Part shown: in pieces, positions 1-9,056 of the stretch
Layout: each line of letters opens with the position of its first letter
Numbering within the stretch: the first letter of the stretch is position 1
DNA from: a virus
DNA: 20,374 bases
Direction: 5' to 3' (one strand)
Virus record (IMG/VR): IMGVR_UViG_3300009030_000028
Span: 1-20,374 of that record
Notes under the pieces: generated by a model
What the model was told of the DNA's origin: nothing
Database searches by the model: none
The model's input: the letters and a program-made list of their open reading frames with translations, nothing else
Position numbers and translations under genes: made by a program

Positions 1-1824
1 AGAATGTCGGCCCGGATCGCGACCGCCAGCAACATCATCCTCAAGGCCGCGCAGTCGGTCGGCTTCCAGCCATTCGGTGAAACCAGCGCCGACATCGTCA
101 CTTACAAACTGTCGAAGGGTCAGACGTTACAGATGGACAGGGACGAGCGGATGTACCTGCTCAACCTGCTCCGGCGACGGATCGCGTTCGAGGACATTGT
201 TCATCGCGGCACGCCGATCAAGTTGCGCGCCAATCCATCGAAGTCGATCAGACTCACCGCCGAGGACGTGCGGATCATTCAGGAAACGATGCCGGGCGTG
301 AACACGCCGGGGACCGACAACGCCGTCGCGGCGCTGATGTTCGACATCGTCAACGGCCCCGCCCGGCGGGCCATGAGCAAGTGGTCGATCGAAAATCGCG
401 GATGGGACATCACGGCGGGCGAGGCGTTCTACTGGATGTCTCGACGCGAGCATACGGAAGAAGTCAGCCTGACCGGGTCGTCGTTCACACGTCGAACGAT
501 GCACCAGTTGTCGATCCTCAAGCCCAAGACGGAGGGCGCCGACAACGCCTACCTGATCGGGAGCATGATCCAGGAGGGTCGGCGCTATCTGAAACAGGTC
601 GCGATGTTGACCCAGGTCGGTCCGGAACTGGACATGGCGGCCAAGACCCTCAACAGCAAGCCGGTGCAGAGGGTCCTGCGGAACCTCAAGGGCGGCAAGC
701 GCATCACCAAGCGCTTCAACCAGACGTACGAGATGATGGCGGCGGACGCGGGTGTCGGACTTCCGGCCGAAGGTCCGCAGGAAACCGCCATCGGCAAGAT
801 CATCAGCAACGCCACCATCGGCGCGCTGGGTCTGAATGCCTGGGTCAGCCTGTACCAGCCGCTTTCGCTGATCCCGGCCGGTCTGTTCCAAGACCCCGTC
901 GCCTTGGCGCACGCGATAGCGACCGGGGCATCGCTGAACACGAAGATCGACGTTCGCATGAAGCAGTACGGCTATCTGCGACATCGGAACTTCGGCAGCA
1001 ACCTGGGGCTGGTGCAGGAAGGCGGAACACTGGGCACGCAACTGCTCGGACACCGCGATGGCTTGCGCGAGCAGTTCATGGCGATGATTCGCATGATGGA
1101 CCTCGCGGCGATCCGGGGCATCTGGCGAGCGGCCGAGATACAGGCGGGTGTGGAGCCGCAGGCCGACGGGCTGTTGAGCGATGCCGACCTGAAACTCGTT
1201 ATCGCGATCGCCGGGCCCACCATCAAGCAGTCACAGCCGACGTTCGACACGCTGCACCTGGCTTGGGCTGGCATCGAGGGCAAGCGGGCGCCGGTCACGA
1301 AACTCGCGTTCGGCGTGTTCCGCGCACAGATCTCGAAAAACATCAATATGTACCACCTGTTCGCCATGCGAAGGGAGTGGGGCAAACTCGCGATTGCAAT
1401 GTTCGCCACGACGTTCCTGATTGCGCTTGTCCGGGACTTCCGCGACACCGTCGCCCGACGCAAGAAAGTCAGGGACCCCTGGCACATCCGTATCGCGCGT
1501 GGCACGTTCAGCGCCCTGTTGGGCCAGCCGATATTCGGCGGCTTCCTTGTTCTGTTCTCCGACATCATGCTGGGCTTCCGTGGATACGAACCGTCCAACG
1601 TGGCGACCGGGATGGTCATGGATATGGCGAACGCATCCCGGCGACTGCGGGCAGCGTGGATAAAGAACGGGTTTCAGTCGGAGGAAACGCAGCGAGCTAT
1701 GGTCGAGTGGGTCGTCGCGGCCTCTACCTTCTCCGGGCTGCCGGTGCGTAGCCTATGGAAAGACCTGTCCCCCTGGTTCTGGCCCAAGCCGCCAGAAAGT
1801 ACGAAGCGAAAGGGCTTCCCGTGA
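1..1824 (+). CDS. Large internal virion (DNA-ejection) protein, C-terminal part
   Basis: The frame is open to the window edge, so this is probably the C-terminal 600 or so residues of a longer protein rather than a gene starting at the ATG at position 4. The sequence is mostly helical and basic, with two hydrophobic stretches near the end (around residues 465-480, IAMFATTFLIALV, and around 515-525) that could be membrane-associating. No enzyme motif is visible. The role is inferred from position: in T7-like phages the last internal core/ejection protein gene (gp16) lies directly before the tail fibre gene, as here, and such proteins are large and enter the cell envelope during DNA ejection. 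The stop overlaps the GTG of the fibre gene (GTGA), indicating coupled translation. The family assignment is inference; that it is a real coding region is well supported by length and tight linkage. Confidence 0.6.
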   Translation, partial: RMSARIATASNIILKAAQSVGFQPFGETSADIVTYKLSKGQTLQMDRDERMYLLNLLRRRIAFEDIVHRGTPIKLRANPSKSIRLTAEDVRIIQETMPGVNTPGTDNAVAALMFDIVNGPARRAMSKWSIENRGWDITAGEAFYWMSRREHTEEVSLTGSSFTRRTMHQLSILKPKTEGADNAYLIGSMIQEGRRYLKQVAMLTQVGPELDMAAKTLNSKPVQRVLRNLKGGKRITKRFNQTYEMMAADAGVGLPAEGPQETAIGKIISNATIGALGLNAWVSLYQPLSLIPAGLFQDPVALAHAIATGASLNTKIDVRMKQYGYLRHRNFGSNLGLVQEGGTLGTQLLGHRDGLREQFMAMIRMMDLAAIRGIWRAAEIQAGVEPQADGLLSDADLKLVIAIAGPTIKQSQPTFDTLHLAWAGIEGKRAPVTKLAFGVFRAQISKNINMYHLFAMRREWGKLAIAMFATTFLIALVRDFRDTVARRKKVRDPWHIRIARGTFSALLGQPIFGGFLVLFSDIMLGFRGYEPSNVATGMVMDMANASRRLRAAWIKNGFQSEETQRAMVEWVVAASTFSGLPVRSLWKDLSPWFWPKPPESTKRKGFP

Positions 1825-3503
1825 TTGACACCATCATCATCACCGTGCCGTACGTCGGCAGCGGCGCGACCAATGAAAACTTCGTGATCACGATCCCGTT
1901 CTGGGACCCGTCCGACATCATCGTCCTTGAGGACGGCGTGAAGCAGGTGCAGGACGTCGACTACTCGGTGTCCGGCGGCCAAGGCAAGACGGGAACGGTC
2001 ACGTGGATCGGCACAACGACCGGCGCGATCGACATCGTCCGCAACATCCCGCTGACGCAGCTTCTCCAATACTTCACCGAGGGGCGGTTCCCGGCCGAGA
2101 GCCACGAGGAGGCGCTGGACAGGGCGATCATGGCGCTGCAGCAGTGCCTCTCCCGATCCCTCATTGACGGGCTGTCGTTCACGGCGCAGAGTCGCCAGGT
2201 CAAGGATGTTCTGGCCGGGACGGACGGGAGCGACGCGGTAAATCTGGATCAGCTTCAGGCGCAGACGTTTCTTGATTCCGGCGTCACCATTCCGACGCCC
2301 ATCGATCCCGGCCAGGACGGCAGTCACCTTGAGGCGCTGGGGGGAACCTACATACTCGCCCTGCACAGCGAGGTCCCGGTTCCGGGCGCGGGCGACGAGG
2401 CGAGAGTCCTGACCGTTGCAGACGCCGTGGGTAATTTCGGCTGGGAGGACCCGCAGGGCGTTGTCAACAACTTCATCATCAACGGCGGTATGCGGATCGC
2501 ACAGCGCGGCGACACCATCAGCATTGGCACGTTTCCGGTGAACGACGACGACACCTACACACTGGACCGCTGGAACCTGATCTCGGACGGCAACAACCGT
2601 GCCGACATAATCAAGGACGTCGCCGACTTGCCAGCGGGGGCTTCGGCGGCGATGAACCTTCAGAAAAAGACGGGGTCCTCCGCACTTCACGCCGGGATAA
2701 TCCAGATTCTCGACAACGCCGACACGCGGACCATCCTGGCGGACGGAACGGCGTCGGTCGTGTCGATCAGTTTCAAGGCGAAACGCAGCGGCTCGTCCAC
2801 ACAACTCGCTATGCAGTTGATCGGCTGGACGGGCACGGCGGACGCCGTCGTGTCCGATCCGATCCTGGCTTGGGGTGCGGGCGCGCCAATCGGGCCACCG
2901 CCGACGCTCAAACCAAGCTGGGACAGCGGCGGGCCGGACATGGACGGCTGGTTCATCCCGCAAGCGGACGGCCTCATATTCACTCAGACGGGGTGGACCC
3001 AACACACCATTCCGAACATCGCGATCGACGAAGCGGGCATCAACAACCTCGCGCTTCTCTTTCACATTACCGGCGGCGAAACCTCCCGCCTGTTCATTAC
3101 CGACATCCAGTTGAACATCGGGGCGCGTGCGCGGGTGTTCCAGCAACGGACTACACAGCAAGAACTCGCACTCTGTCGGCGTTACTTCCAGAATTACGAC
3201 CCCGGCACGGTGGGAGATTATTTCTGCCAAGGCTTTGTCGAAACGGCGACCACGACCAGCCACTTCGGTATGCCACTGACCCAGCAAATGCGGGTCGCTC
3301 CGACGTTCGCCATCAGGGACGCCGCTTCCTTCCAGCAACATGACGTGTCGGGCGCGGTTGTCCTGAGCGACCTGACACTTGTCGAGTCGTCGCCTGAGTC
3401 CATATCGATGCAGGGAACACACGCGGCCGGGACGGCTGGCGACGTCAGCATCCTCGAAGTATTACTAAGCGACGCTGAAATAAGGCTCGACGCCGAACTA
3501 TGA
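1821..3503 (+). CDS. Tail fibre protein with T7-type N-terminal domain
   Basis: Predicted receptor-binding fibre of the short tail, 560 residues from the GTG start. The first 115 or so residues match the T7 tail-fibre N-terminal attachment domain in pattern: an early beta-rich part with PYVGSG and ITIPFWDPSDIIVLEDG, then the DYSV/GTVTWIG/RNIPLTQ segment and a helical stretch with EEALDRAIMALQQ. The middle contains INGGMRIAQRG (around residue 220) followed by YTLDRWN, a combination common in fibre shafts preceding a variable carbohydrate- or receptor-binding C-terminus. An upstream in-frame ATG at 1755 would overlap the previous gene by 70 bases; the GTG at 1821 is preferred because it sits exactly at the GTGA junction, has AAGGG 7 bases upstream, and makes the protein begin where T7-type domains do. 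The stop overlaps the terminase ATG. Confidence 0.85.
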   Translation: MIDTIIITVPYVGSGATNENFVITIPFWDPSDIIVLEDGVKQVQDVDYSVSGGQGKTGTVTWIGTTTGAIDIVRNIPLTQLLQYFTEGRFPAESHEEALDRAIMALQQCLSRSLIDGLSFTAQSRQVKDVLAGTDGSDAVNLDQLQAQTFLDSGVTIPTPIDPGQDGSHLEALGGTYILALHSEVPVPGAGDEARVLTVADAVGNFGWEDPQGVVNNFIINGGMRIAQRGDTISIGTFPVNDDDTYTLDRWNLISDGNNRADIIKDVADLPAGASAAMNLQKKTGSSALHAGIIQILDNADTRTILADGTASVVSISFKAKRSGSSTQLAMQLIGWTGTADAVVSDPILAWGAGAPIGPPPTLKPSWDSGGPDMDGWFIPQADGLIFTQTGWTQHTIPNIAIDEAGINNLALLFHITGGETSRLFITDIQLNIGARARVFQQRTTQQELALCRRYFQNYDPGTVGDYFCQGFVETATTTSHFGMPLTQQMRVAPTFAIRDAASFQQHDVSGAVVLSDLTLVESSPESISMQGTHAAGTAGDVSILEVLLSDAEIRLDAEL

Positions 3504-5050
3504 CGGACATACCCGCGCACATCCAGCAGCTTGTCACGCGCGCCAAAGAGAGCGAGCGCAAATACGCGCTGCACACGCAGTACCGTGGCACGGACGCCAT
3601 GGGCTGCGTGGGCGGGCCGTACCCGTGGCAACAGAGGTTTCATGACGCGGGCGGTCACAAGAGTCACCGTGCGATCATCGCGGGCAACCGGACCGGCAAG
3701 ACGCGGACCATCGGCGCCGAAATCGCGATGCACCTGACCGGGTGGTATCCGGACTGGTGGACTGGCCGTCGGCACACCGATCCGATCATCGCGTGCGTCA
3801 GCGGCATCACCAACGAAGAAACCCGAAACGTCGCGCAGTACCAGCTTCTCGGAGACATCCAGGACGAGAATGGTCGGCGCAGGCCCGACGGAACCGGATG
3901 GATCCCGTGGGCGCACATCGGCGAGTGCCATTACCGGCAGTGCGGCGTGACCAATGTCGTCGACACGTGCCGCATCAGACACGTGTCCGGGCTCTGGTCG
4001 AAACTCATGTTCAAGAGCTATGAGCAGGGCCCGCTGAAGTTCCAGGGGTTCGAGGCCAACTATATGTGGTTCGACGAGGAACCGGAGGACGACAAGATTT
4101 TCTCCGAGGCCATGACGCGTCTCATCGACCGGCGCGGCTCGTTCCTGCTGAGCCGTACCCCGCTGTTCGGACACTCGACGATCATCCGGTACTTCGTCGA
4201 CGGCACGTCGGCGGGAACATGGTGGACGACGGCGACATGGGACGACGCGCCGCACCTCGACGAAACAGCCAAGAAGGAATTGCTGGACGCGTATCCACCG
4301 CATGAGCGGGATGCCCGTACCAAGGGCGTTCCCATGATGGGCGCAGGTGCCGTGTACCCGATCTCCGACGACGAGTTGTTGATCGAGCCGGTTCCGATCC
4401 CCCGCCACTGGAGACGTATCTGCGGGATCGACTTCGGGATGGGACACCCGGCCGCAGCGGCATGGCTGGCGCTGGATTCGGAAACCGACATCCTGTACCT
4501 CTACGACTGCTACAAGAAAGCCGACGAGGTTCCGCTTTTCCACGCGGCCACCATCAAGAGCCGTGGCCCGTGGATCCCGGTCGCCTGGCCGCAGGACGGG
4601 CTCCAGCGCGACAAGGGCGGCAGCGGGATTGCCCTGGCCGAGCAATACAAGTCTCACGGCGTCAATACCCTCGACGATTATGCCCATTGGGACGTCGATA
4701 CGATGGCGAGCGAGTCCATTCAGCGACCGACGTCGCGGGCGGCCGGGTCGAACCTGCTTCTGGAGCGGATGCACACCGGTCGGTTCAAGGTGTTCAACTC
4801 TGCGGCCGGTCAGGAGTTCCTGAAAGAGAAGCGGATGCTTCACCGGTCAGCGAAACCGCCTTTCGAGATCGTTCCGGAGTTCGACGATATCGAGTCAGCC
4901 GTTCGATACGGTCTGATGATGCTGCGTTTCGCCTTGACGGAGGTCGAGGCACGCCAGCCCATTCAGTCGCAACAGCAGGACGACTACAATCCGCTGGAGC
5001 GTTTCTCGGTAGGATCTGCCCAGCAACCCGATTGGGATATCAGTTTTTGA
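3500..5050 (+). CDS. terL: Terminase large subunit, T7-type
   Basis: DNA-packaging motor: an ATPase that pumps phage DNA through the portal and a nuclease that cuts the concatemer. At 516 residues it has the expected length. The ATPase domain shows Walker A GNRTGKT (residues 62-68), the family segment FKSYEQG...FQG just before Walker B YMWFDEEP (188-195), and a coupling-motif-like SRTPL around residue 217. The C-terminal nuclease domain begins around residue 313 with CGIDFGMGHPAAAAW, the RNase H-like first acidic motif. The start ATG overlaps the fibre stop (ATGA), so translation is probably coupled; there is no strong ribosome site. A one-mismatch copy of the 12-bp palindrome (agacacgtgtcc, 3977-3988) lies inside the gene. 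No small terminase gene is adjacent; a candidate sits far away on the other strand at 10768-11415. Confidence 0.95.
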   Translation: MTDIPAHIQQLVTRAKESERKYALHTQYRGTDAMGCVGGPYPWQQRFHDAGGHKSHRAIIAGNRTGKTRTIGAEIAMHLTGWYPDWWTGRRHTDPIIACVSGITNEETRNVAQYQLLGDIQDENGRRRPDGTGWIPWAHIGECHYRQCGVTNVVDTCRIRHVSGLWSKLMFKSYEQGPLKFQGFEANYMWFDEEPEDDKIFSEAMTRLIDRRGSFLLSRTPLFGHSTIIRYFVDGTSAGTWWTTATWDDAPHLDETAKKELLDAYPPHERDARTKGVPMMGAGAVYPISDDELLIEPVPIPRHWRRICGIDFGMGHPAAAAWLALDSETDILYLYDCYKKADEVPLFHAATIKSRGPWIPVAWPQDGLQRDKGGSGIALAEQYKSHGVNTLDDYAHWDVDTMASESIQRPTSRAAGSNLLLERMHTGRFKVFNSAAGQEFLKEKRMLHRSAKPPFEIVPEFDDIESAVRYGLMMLRFALTEVEARQPIQSQQQDDYNPLERFSVGSAQQPDWDISF

Positions 5051-5062
5051 GAGGATGATCCC

Positions 5063-5239
5063 ATGGCGTCACTGTTCGGAAAAACCAAGACTCCGGCCCT
5101 TCCCGATCTCTCGGCCGAAAAGTCGGAGGCGTCGGAGCGTGAGCGTCTGCGTCGCGCCCAGCAGTCCGGCCGCACCGCCACTGTCACGGGTGGTACGATC
5201 GGCAGTCCCCTCGCGCAGAAAAGAGCGCTCGGAGCATGA
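5063..5239 (+). CDS. Conserved small phage protein between terminase and portal
   Basis: A 58-residue protein. It starts with MASLFGKTKTPALPDL, continues with a charged segment rich in Glu and Arg, and ends with RAQQSGRTATVTGGTIGSPL. This architecture matches a small protein seen beside portal genes in many podoviruses and siphoviruses: a short Pro-rich head, a charged helix, then an RGR-T-x-L-TG-like tail. The family has no established function that I know of; a virion-assembly role is only suggested by location. The start has a good ribosome site (GAGGA at 5051-5055, 7 bases upstream), and the stop overlaps the next ATG as ATGA. Confidence 0.75.
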   Translation: MASLFGKTKTPALPDLSAEKSEASERERLRRAQQSGRTATVTGGTIGSPLAQKRALGA

Positions 5240-5547
5240 CTATCACAGCACAAGAACCGGGAAGGGCGAAGCTGCTCCAACTCCGGACCACCTGCGACGA
5301 TCTCGGCGTCGCGTGGCATCATCGCTGCAAGGCGTCAACACTGATGGATCGGATCGCCTCGTACCGGGATGCACAGCGGGAGCGTGGACCGGAGCATGAC
5401 GTTATGTACGCGATGCCCGGCGAGTACCGGGCGGCCCTTCGCGTCTGCTGCCGCGACGTGCCCAACGCTGGCCGGAAGGTCAAGAAATACATCAGGGAGT
5501 TGATGGAACGTGTCGTTAACGCCGAGTCAACTTCTTCAACGCTTTGA
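5236..5547 (+). CDS. Small protein with SAP/HeH-like N-terminal motif
   Basis: A 103-residue protein of unknown function. Residues around 10-45 (KLLQLRTTCDDLGVAWHH, then RCKASTLMDRIASY) follow the helix-extension-helix pattern of SAP/HeH/LEM-type modules found in small phage proteins: L-R-x2-C-x2-LG-V-x-[WFY]-HH...TL-x-RI. The rest is charged, with two Cys residues in RVCCRDVP and a basic C-terminus. The HeH fold often binds DNA, so a packaging role such as a small-terminase-like function is conceivable given its position between terminase and portal, but the sequence does not show this. The start is coupled to the previous stop (ATGA), and the last 38 bases overlap the portal gene in another frame. 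Confidence 0.7.
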   Translation: MTITAQEPGRAKLLQLRTTCDDLGVAWHHRCKASTLMDRIASYRDAQRERGPEHDVMYAMPGEYRAALRVCCRDVPNAGRKVKKYIRELMERVVNAESTSSTL

Positions 5548-7153
5548 GCAGGCCGAGAGCGACCGGCTAACGACCGATTCCCACTGGGAGGAGGTCGCGC
5601 GGCTTGCGCTGAGCAACCGTGCTTTCACGACCCGGTGGTCGGCCGGTGCCAAGCGCGATCAGGAAATCTTCGACGCCACCGCCCCGAACGCACTGGACGA
5701 CTTCAGCGGGGCCATGCACGGCCTGAACTCGAACCCGGCGATCCGCTGGATGGACATGATCAGCGACGATTTCGACATGGAATCGCTGGACACGGAAACC
5801 CGCCAGTGGCTTTACGACACCACCAGCCGCATTCTGCTGTATTTCGCCAGCCCCAGATCCGGCTTCAGCACCTCCAGCCACGAGACGTATCTGGACCTCG
5901 GCGCCTTCGGGACAGGTGTCAGCACGGCGATCGTGACAAAGGGGTGGCTCCGTTTCGACGCGCAACTGCTGTCATCGTGCTATCTGGTCGAAAACGAGCA
6001 GTCCGAGATCGTCGAGGTGTATCGCAAGATGTGCCTGACCCCCCGGCAGGCCATCGCGACGTTCGGCCCGGACGTGTGGGACCGCAACGTGCGGGAACGC
6101 GCCAGCGAGTCCGGGCAGGGGCAGGAGGACAAGATCGACGTCATCCATGCCGTGTATAAGGTCGACGACGCCGACCCGATGGACGTGAGTTTCCGGGGTA
6201 TGCCGTGGCAGAGCCGGTACATCTGGCGGGACGAGAAGAAGTTTGTCCGTCAGGGCGGGTTCCGGGAGAGCCCGTACCTGACCCCGCGATGGACCAAGGC
6301 CAGCGGAGAAACCTACGGCCGGGGCCCGGCAATGCGGGTTCTCCCGGCCATCAAGGTCGCCAACGCCCTCGCCCGCATGAACCTCATCGCCGGGGAGCAG
6401 ATCATCAGGCCGCCCATCGGGGTCCCGGTGGGATCGATGGCGGGTCCGATCACGACGCAGCCGGGATCGATCTGGTATCTCCGGACGGGCGGGAAGAATC
6501 GCCCGGAGCCGATCAACCTCGGAACGCGGCCGGACATCGGGATGGAGATGCTTCGGGACGCGCGGCTTCAGATCAAGGCCGCATTCATGCTCGACAAGCT
6601 GGAACTGCCCACTGCCGACGACCGGCACGGGCAGCCCCGCATGACCGCCGCAGAGGTCAACCAGAGGCGTATGCGGAGCCTCATCTTCGCCAGCCCGGCC
6701 ACGACGCGGATCCAGGTCGAGTACCTGACCGAAGCCGTGAGCCGCGTGTTCATGTGGATGTTCCGGACCAATCGTCTCTTGCCTCCCCCTGAACGGCTCA
6801 TCGGCCGGGGGTTGAGGCCGCTTTACACGAGCCCGTTGGCCCAGAGCCAGCGAGCCAGCGAGATCACCAACGTCATCAGCGCCCTGACCACGGCCCAGTT
6901 GTTCATTCAGGCCGATCCGAGGCTGATGCAGAACGTCCTGAACCCGGAGGAGGCCCTTCGCGGTATCTGGTCGCTCTCCAACGCCCCGCCCAAGATGCTC
7001 CGGAGCCGCGCCGACTCTGCCGCCCGTCAGGAGCAGGATCAGCAGGCCGAGGAACTTCAGGCCGCCGGTCAGATCGCCGAATCATTCGCCTCGGCCGGAG
7101 CGAATGCCAGCAAGGTATTGGCGGCCGGACAGGTGAAGCCGCCAGGTGTCTGA
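5510..7153 (+). CDS. Portal (head-to-tail connector) protein, podovirus type
   Basis: Forms the ring at the unique capsid vertex through which DNA enters and leaves, and to which the tail attaches. At 547 residues it fits the T7 gp8/BPP-1 Bbp-type head-tail connector family. Recognisable features are the N-terminal helix SQLLQRFEQAESDRLTTDSHWEEVARLALSN, then FDATAPNALDDFSGAMHGLNSNP with W-MDM soon after, a central ETYGRGPAMRVLPAIKVANAL segment, and the polar C-terminal helix with AARQEQDQQAEELQAA. The GTG start at 5510 lies 38 bases inside the previous gene and is the only start giving the canonical N-terminus; GGGAG lies upstream at about 5496-5500. The stop overlaps the following gene's GTG by 8 bases. 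Confidence 0.93.
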   Translation: MSLTPSQLLQRFEQAESDRLTTDSHWEEVARLALSNRAFTTRWSAGAKRDQEIFDATAPNALDDFSGAMHGLNSNPAIRWMDMISDDFDMESLDTETRQWLYDTTSRILLYFASPRSGFSTSSHETYLDLGAFGTGVSTAIVTKGWLRFDAQLLSSCYLVENEQSEIVEVYRKMCLTPRQAIATFGPDVWDRNVRERASESGQGQEDKIDVIHAVYKVDDADPMDVSFRGMPWQSRYIWRDEKKFVRQGGFRESPYLTPRWTKASGETYGRGPAMRVLPAIKVANALARMNLIAGEQIIRPPIGVPVGSMAGPITTQPGSIWYLRTGGKNRPEPINLGTRPDIGMEMLRDARLQIKAAFMLDKLELPTADDRHGQPRMTAAEVNQRRMRSLIFASPATTRIQVEYLTEAVSRVFMWMFRTNRLLPPPERLIGRGLRPLYTSPLAQSQRASEITNVISALTTAQLFIQADPRLMQNVLNPEEALRGIWSLSNAPPKMLRSRADSAARQEQDQQAEELQAAGQIAESFASAGANASKVLAAGQVKPPGV

Positions 7154-7499
7154 TCAACCTTCACCGGCGGCCCAGTCCGCAGCGGATTACCGCGAGACAT
7201 TTGTCCACGCGAAGTCGGGCCAGCGTGTGCTGCGCGACCTGATGGGCAGGTTCTCGGTGATTTCGGGGATGCAGTCGACCGATGCGCACGGGTTGGCGAT
7301 CCTGGAGGGCCAGCGCCAAGTGGTGCTGCACATTATTCACCACGCGCTCGAACCAACGTCCCGCGACAAGATCGCCGACTGGGCGCAGGCCCAACTGGAT
7401 CAACTCGGATACGATTACATGCCGGGCAGGCCGTTGCGCAAGGGCGAACGGTCGAGCCTTGAGCAATTCGGTCTGGAATCAGCCCCCGACGGAGAATAA
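7146..7499 (+). CDS. Bbp19-like phage protein
   Basis: A 117-residue protein with the pattern of the Bbp19-like phage domain: DYRETFVHAKSGQRVLRDLM, then RFSVISGM, then the helix EGQRQVVLHIIHHAL. The family is named after Bordetella phage BPP-1 Bbp19 and lies directly behind the portal gene, as here; its molecular role is not established to my knowledge. The tail (KGERSSLEQFGLESAPDGE) is charged and probably disordered. The GTG start (7146) is inside the end of the portal gene and is in the frame that gives the normal N-terminus. Expression is probably coupled to the portal, and the protein is likely involved in head or connector assembly (inference). Confidence 0.8.
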   Translation: MSDQPSPAAQSAADYRETFVHAKSGQRVLRDLMGRFSVISGMQSTDAHGLAILEGQRQVVLHIIHHALEPTSRDKIADWAQAQLDQLGYDYMPGRPLRKGERSSLEQFGLESAPDGE

Positions 7500-7502
7500 A
7501 CC

Positions 7503-8027
7503 ATGGTCCTCGCAGAACCAGTAAGAGGTCAGACCGGGCTCAAAAAGGCCCTGAAGATGAAGCCGGTCCAGGTCACGAACAAATGGGTCGCAGCCCTCAC
7601 GCCCGGCGGCATTGACGGTCAGGATAACTCCGGGACCATCAACGATCCCGATCTCCATATCACCAACAACACGACCCGGATCGTCAAGATCGATCAGTCC
7701 GGGACGACGCTCCGGGCCCGCCTGAAGTACGACGACGGGGACACCCCAAGCGTGGACCCCCAGATCGTCATCTTCGGCAAGACCGGCGACGACACCGACG
7801 GCGGGTCGGCGTGGGAGCGGCTTTACAACAAGGCCGGGACCACCACCGTCGTCATCGCCACGGCCGTCACCACCGACGTCACCGACGGGGCGGACAAATA
7901 CACCGAGGTCGACGCGTCGGTCCACGCATGGGACCTCAACGGCTGTGACGAGATTCTGGTCGGGGTCATCGTGGCCTACGACGCGACCCTCCCGGCACTG
8001 GCGGAACTGCAAGTCAAGATCATCTGA
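7503..8027 (+). CDS. Hypothetical virion-region protein
   Basis: A 174-residue protein that I do not recognise. It is rich in Thr, Val, Asp and Gly and looks all-beta: alternating segments such as LHITNNTTRIVKIDQSG, LRARLKYDDG, PQIVIFGKTG and TTTVVIATAVTTDV. This composition is typical of jelly-roll or Ig-like capsid-decoration and stabilisation proteins, which agrees with its position right after the portal and Bbp19-like genes where a head protein would be expected. No cysteine pairs, signal peptide or enzyme motif are visible (only one Cys, in NGCDEIL). It has a clean ribosome site (GGAG at 7491-7494, 8 bases before the ATG) and a TGATG junction with the next gene. Confidence 0.7.
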   Translation: MVLAEPVRGQTGLKKALKMKPVQVTNKWVAALTPGGIDGQDNSGTINDPDLHITNNTTRIVKIDQSGTTLRARLKYDDGDTPSVDPQIVIFGKTGDDTDGGSAWERLYNKAGTTTVVIATAVTTDVTDGADKYTEVDASVHAWDLNGCDEILVGVIVAYDATLPALAELQVKII

Positions 8028-8287
8028 TGGCGAAACAACGGCGCCCCGGTGTCGTCGAGGCCCTTGAGTTCGCGACCACCGAGGAACTGGCGATGGCCCT
8101 CCGTGACCGCGTGGATTGCTACGTCCTGGCGATCCTGGAGCCGGTCCGGGGGGACGCCGACAAGATGGACCACCTTGAGCAGCACCGGATTTGGTATTAC
8201 GGCGGCCGGACCACCAGCATCGGGCTACTCGAAGTCACGCTGTTCGATCTGAAGCACGAGCATCTGATCGAGCCCAAACGGACCTGA
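8027..8287 (+). CDS. Hypothetical small protein, end of virion operon
   Basis: An 86-residue protein of unknown function. It starts MAKQRRPGVVEALEF, has a central predicted helix TTEELAMALRDRVDCYVLAILEP, and contains an aromatic segment HRIWYYGGRTTS. No known domain is evident. It shares one base with the preceding stop (TGATG), so it belongs to the same transcription unit. It is the last plus-strand gene before the convergent minus-strand operon, and GGACACCTGTCC, a one-mismatch copy of the 12-bp palindrome, follows its stop by 5 bases. Confidence 0.65.
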   Translation: MAKQRRPGVVEALEFATTEELAMALRDRVDCYVLAILEPVRGDADKMDHLEQHRIWYYGGRTTSIGLLEVTLFDLKHEHLIEPKRT

Positions 8288-8365
8288 CGCCTGGACACCT
8301 GTCCCGCCGTAACCGCAAAGCTAACCATTGTTGTGCGCGTGGACACGTGTCTGGGCGCTTATGCA

Positions 8366-8391
8366 AGCATATGCGCTGTTATGCGCATGCT
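8366..8391. terminator. Hairpin in the convergent gap, possible bidirectional terminator
   Basis: Between two converging genes (plus stop at 8287, minus stop at 8391) the sequence can pair AGCAT with ATGCT outside and GCGC with GCGC inside, with a 2-base bulge and a 6-base loop. It also holds the short palindromes GCATATGC and ATGCGCAT. There is no proper U-tract on either side, so termination is only suggested by location. Two near copies of the palindrome family (8293-8304 and 8341-8352) flank it on the left. Confidence 0.35.
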
Positions 8392-9053
8392 CAGAGAATC
8401 TCCTGCCCATCGAAACCGCGATTCTCGTCGGCGTTCCGTCTGATGGGGTGATTCCGAAACTTCACAGGGGCGCCGCCGCCGTCAGGCGGGGCAGCCGTGT
8501 ATTCGATCGTCAGCCTCGGCCGCAGACTCCTGGCCCCGCTCGAACTGCTGTGGTACGACCCGCCCGCCGCCGAGATGTCGGTGGTGTTGATCAGCATGTC
8601 CAGGAACCCGGACCGGTCATCCAGGGCATCCTGGGTCAAGGGCGTGATCGTGAACTCCAGGTCCTCGTCGTTAAGGACCGTCCCCGTCTCGGCGTCAGTC
8701 AGGTCCACGTCTGACGCGGCACCCGCCCCGCCGGGCCACACGTTGCCGAACTCATAGCTGTTCCATGTGACCTCGGCCTCGACCCACGGCTGCGTGAGCC
8801 GGGCGCACCGGTAGTCGTGATCGCCAGTGGGACCGGAGATGTTCGATATCCGCAACGTGGCCGTGTCGATCGTGGACCCTGCCGGAACGACGCTGACATC
8901 GAACGAAATTACGATCGATTCCTTGTTGCTCGACCCCCCGTCAGCCAGAAGCAGCAGCGTGATCGGACTGGGGGTCGGCGTGTCAGGAGACGTCTCCGAG
9001 ATCGATGTGTCCAGAGCGGCCGATTCGTCAGGCTGGATGACGATCGTGGGCAT
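8391..9053 (-). CDS. DNRLRE-domain-like surface or fibre protein
   Basis: A 220-residue protein resembling the DNRLRE/disaggregatase-related beta-sandwich domain used for carbohydrate binding or attachment on secreted and phage surface proteins. Supporting segments in order are MPTIVIQPDESAALDTSI at the start, SIVISFDVSVVPAGSTIDTATLRIS (the characteristic T-I-x-x-A-x-L-x-L strand), LTQPWVEAEVTWNSY (the W-x-E-x-x-V-T-W motif) and RSLRPRLTIEYTA at the end of the domain. A short tail (VKFRNHPIRRNADENRGF) follows. There is no signal peptide, consistent with a virion component. It is the last gene of a minus-strand operon whose other members look DNA-related, an unusual place for a structural gene. 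The start ATG lies 3 bases after the stop of the 30-residue basic peptide. Confidence 0.7.
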   Translation of the reverse strand: MPTIVIQPDESAALDTSISETSPDTPTPSPITLLLLADGGSSNKESIVISFDVSVVPAGSTIDTATLRISNISGPTGDHDYRCARLTQPWVEAEVTWNSYEFGNVWPGGAGAASDVDLTDAETGTVLNDEDLEFTITPLTQDALDDRSGFLDMLINTTDISAAGGSYHSSSSGARSLRPRLTIEYTAAPPDGGGAPVKFRNHPIRRNADENRGFDGQEIL

Positions 9054-9056
9054 GGG

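Noticed and set aside
1674-4843. Long minus-strand frames opposite the fibre and terminase genes
   Set aside because: Both are shadows of well-supported plus-strand genes; the translations are Arg/Val/Asp-rich without recognisable motifs.
5055-5399. 114-codon frame starting MIPWRHCSEK
   Set aside because: It is out of frame with the conserved 58-residue protein at 5063-5239 and the 103-residue protein at 5236-5547, both of which have proper start context.
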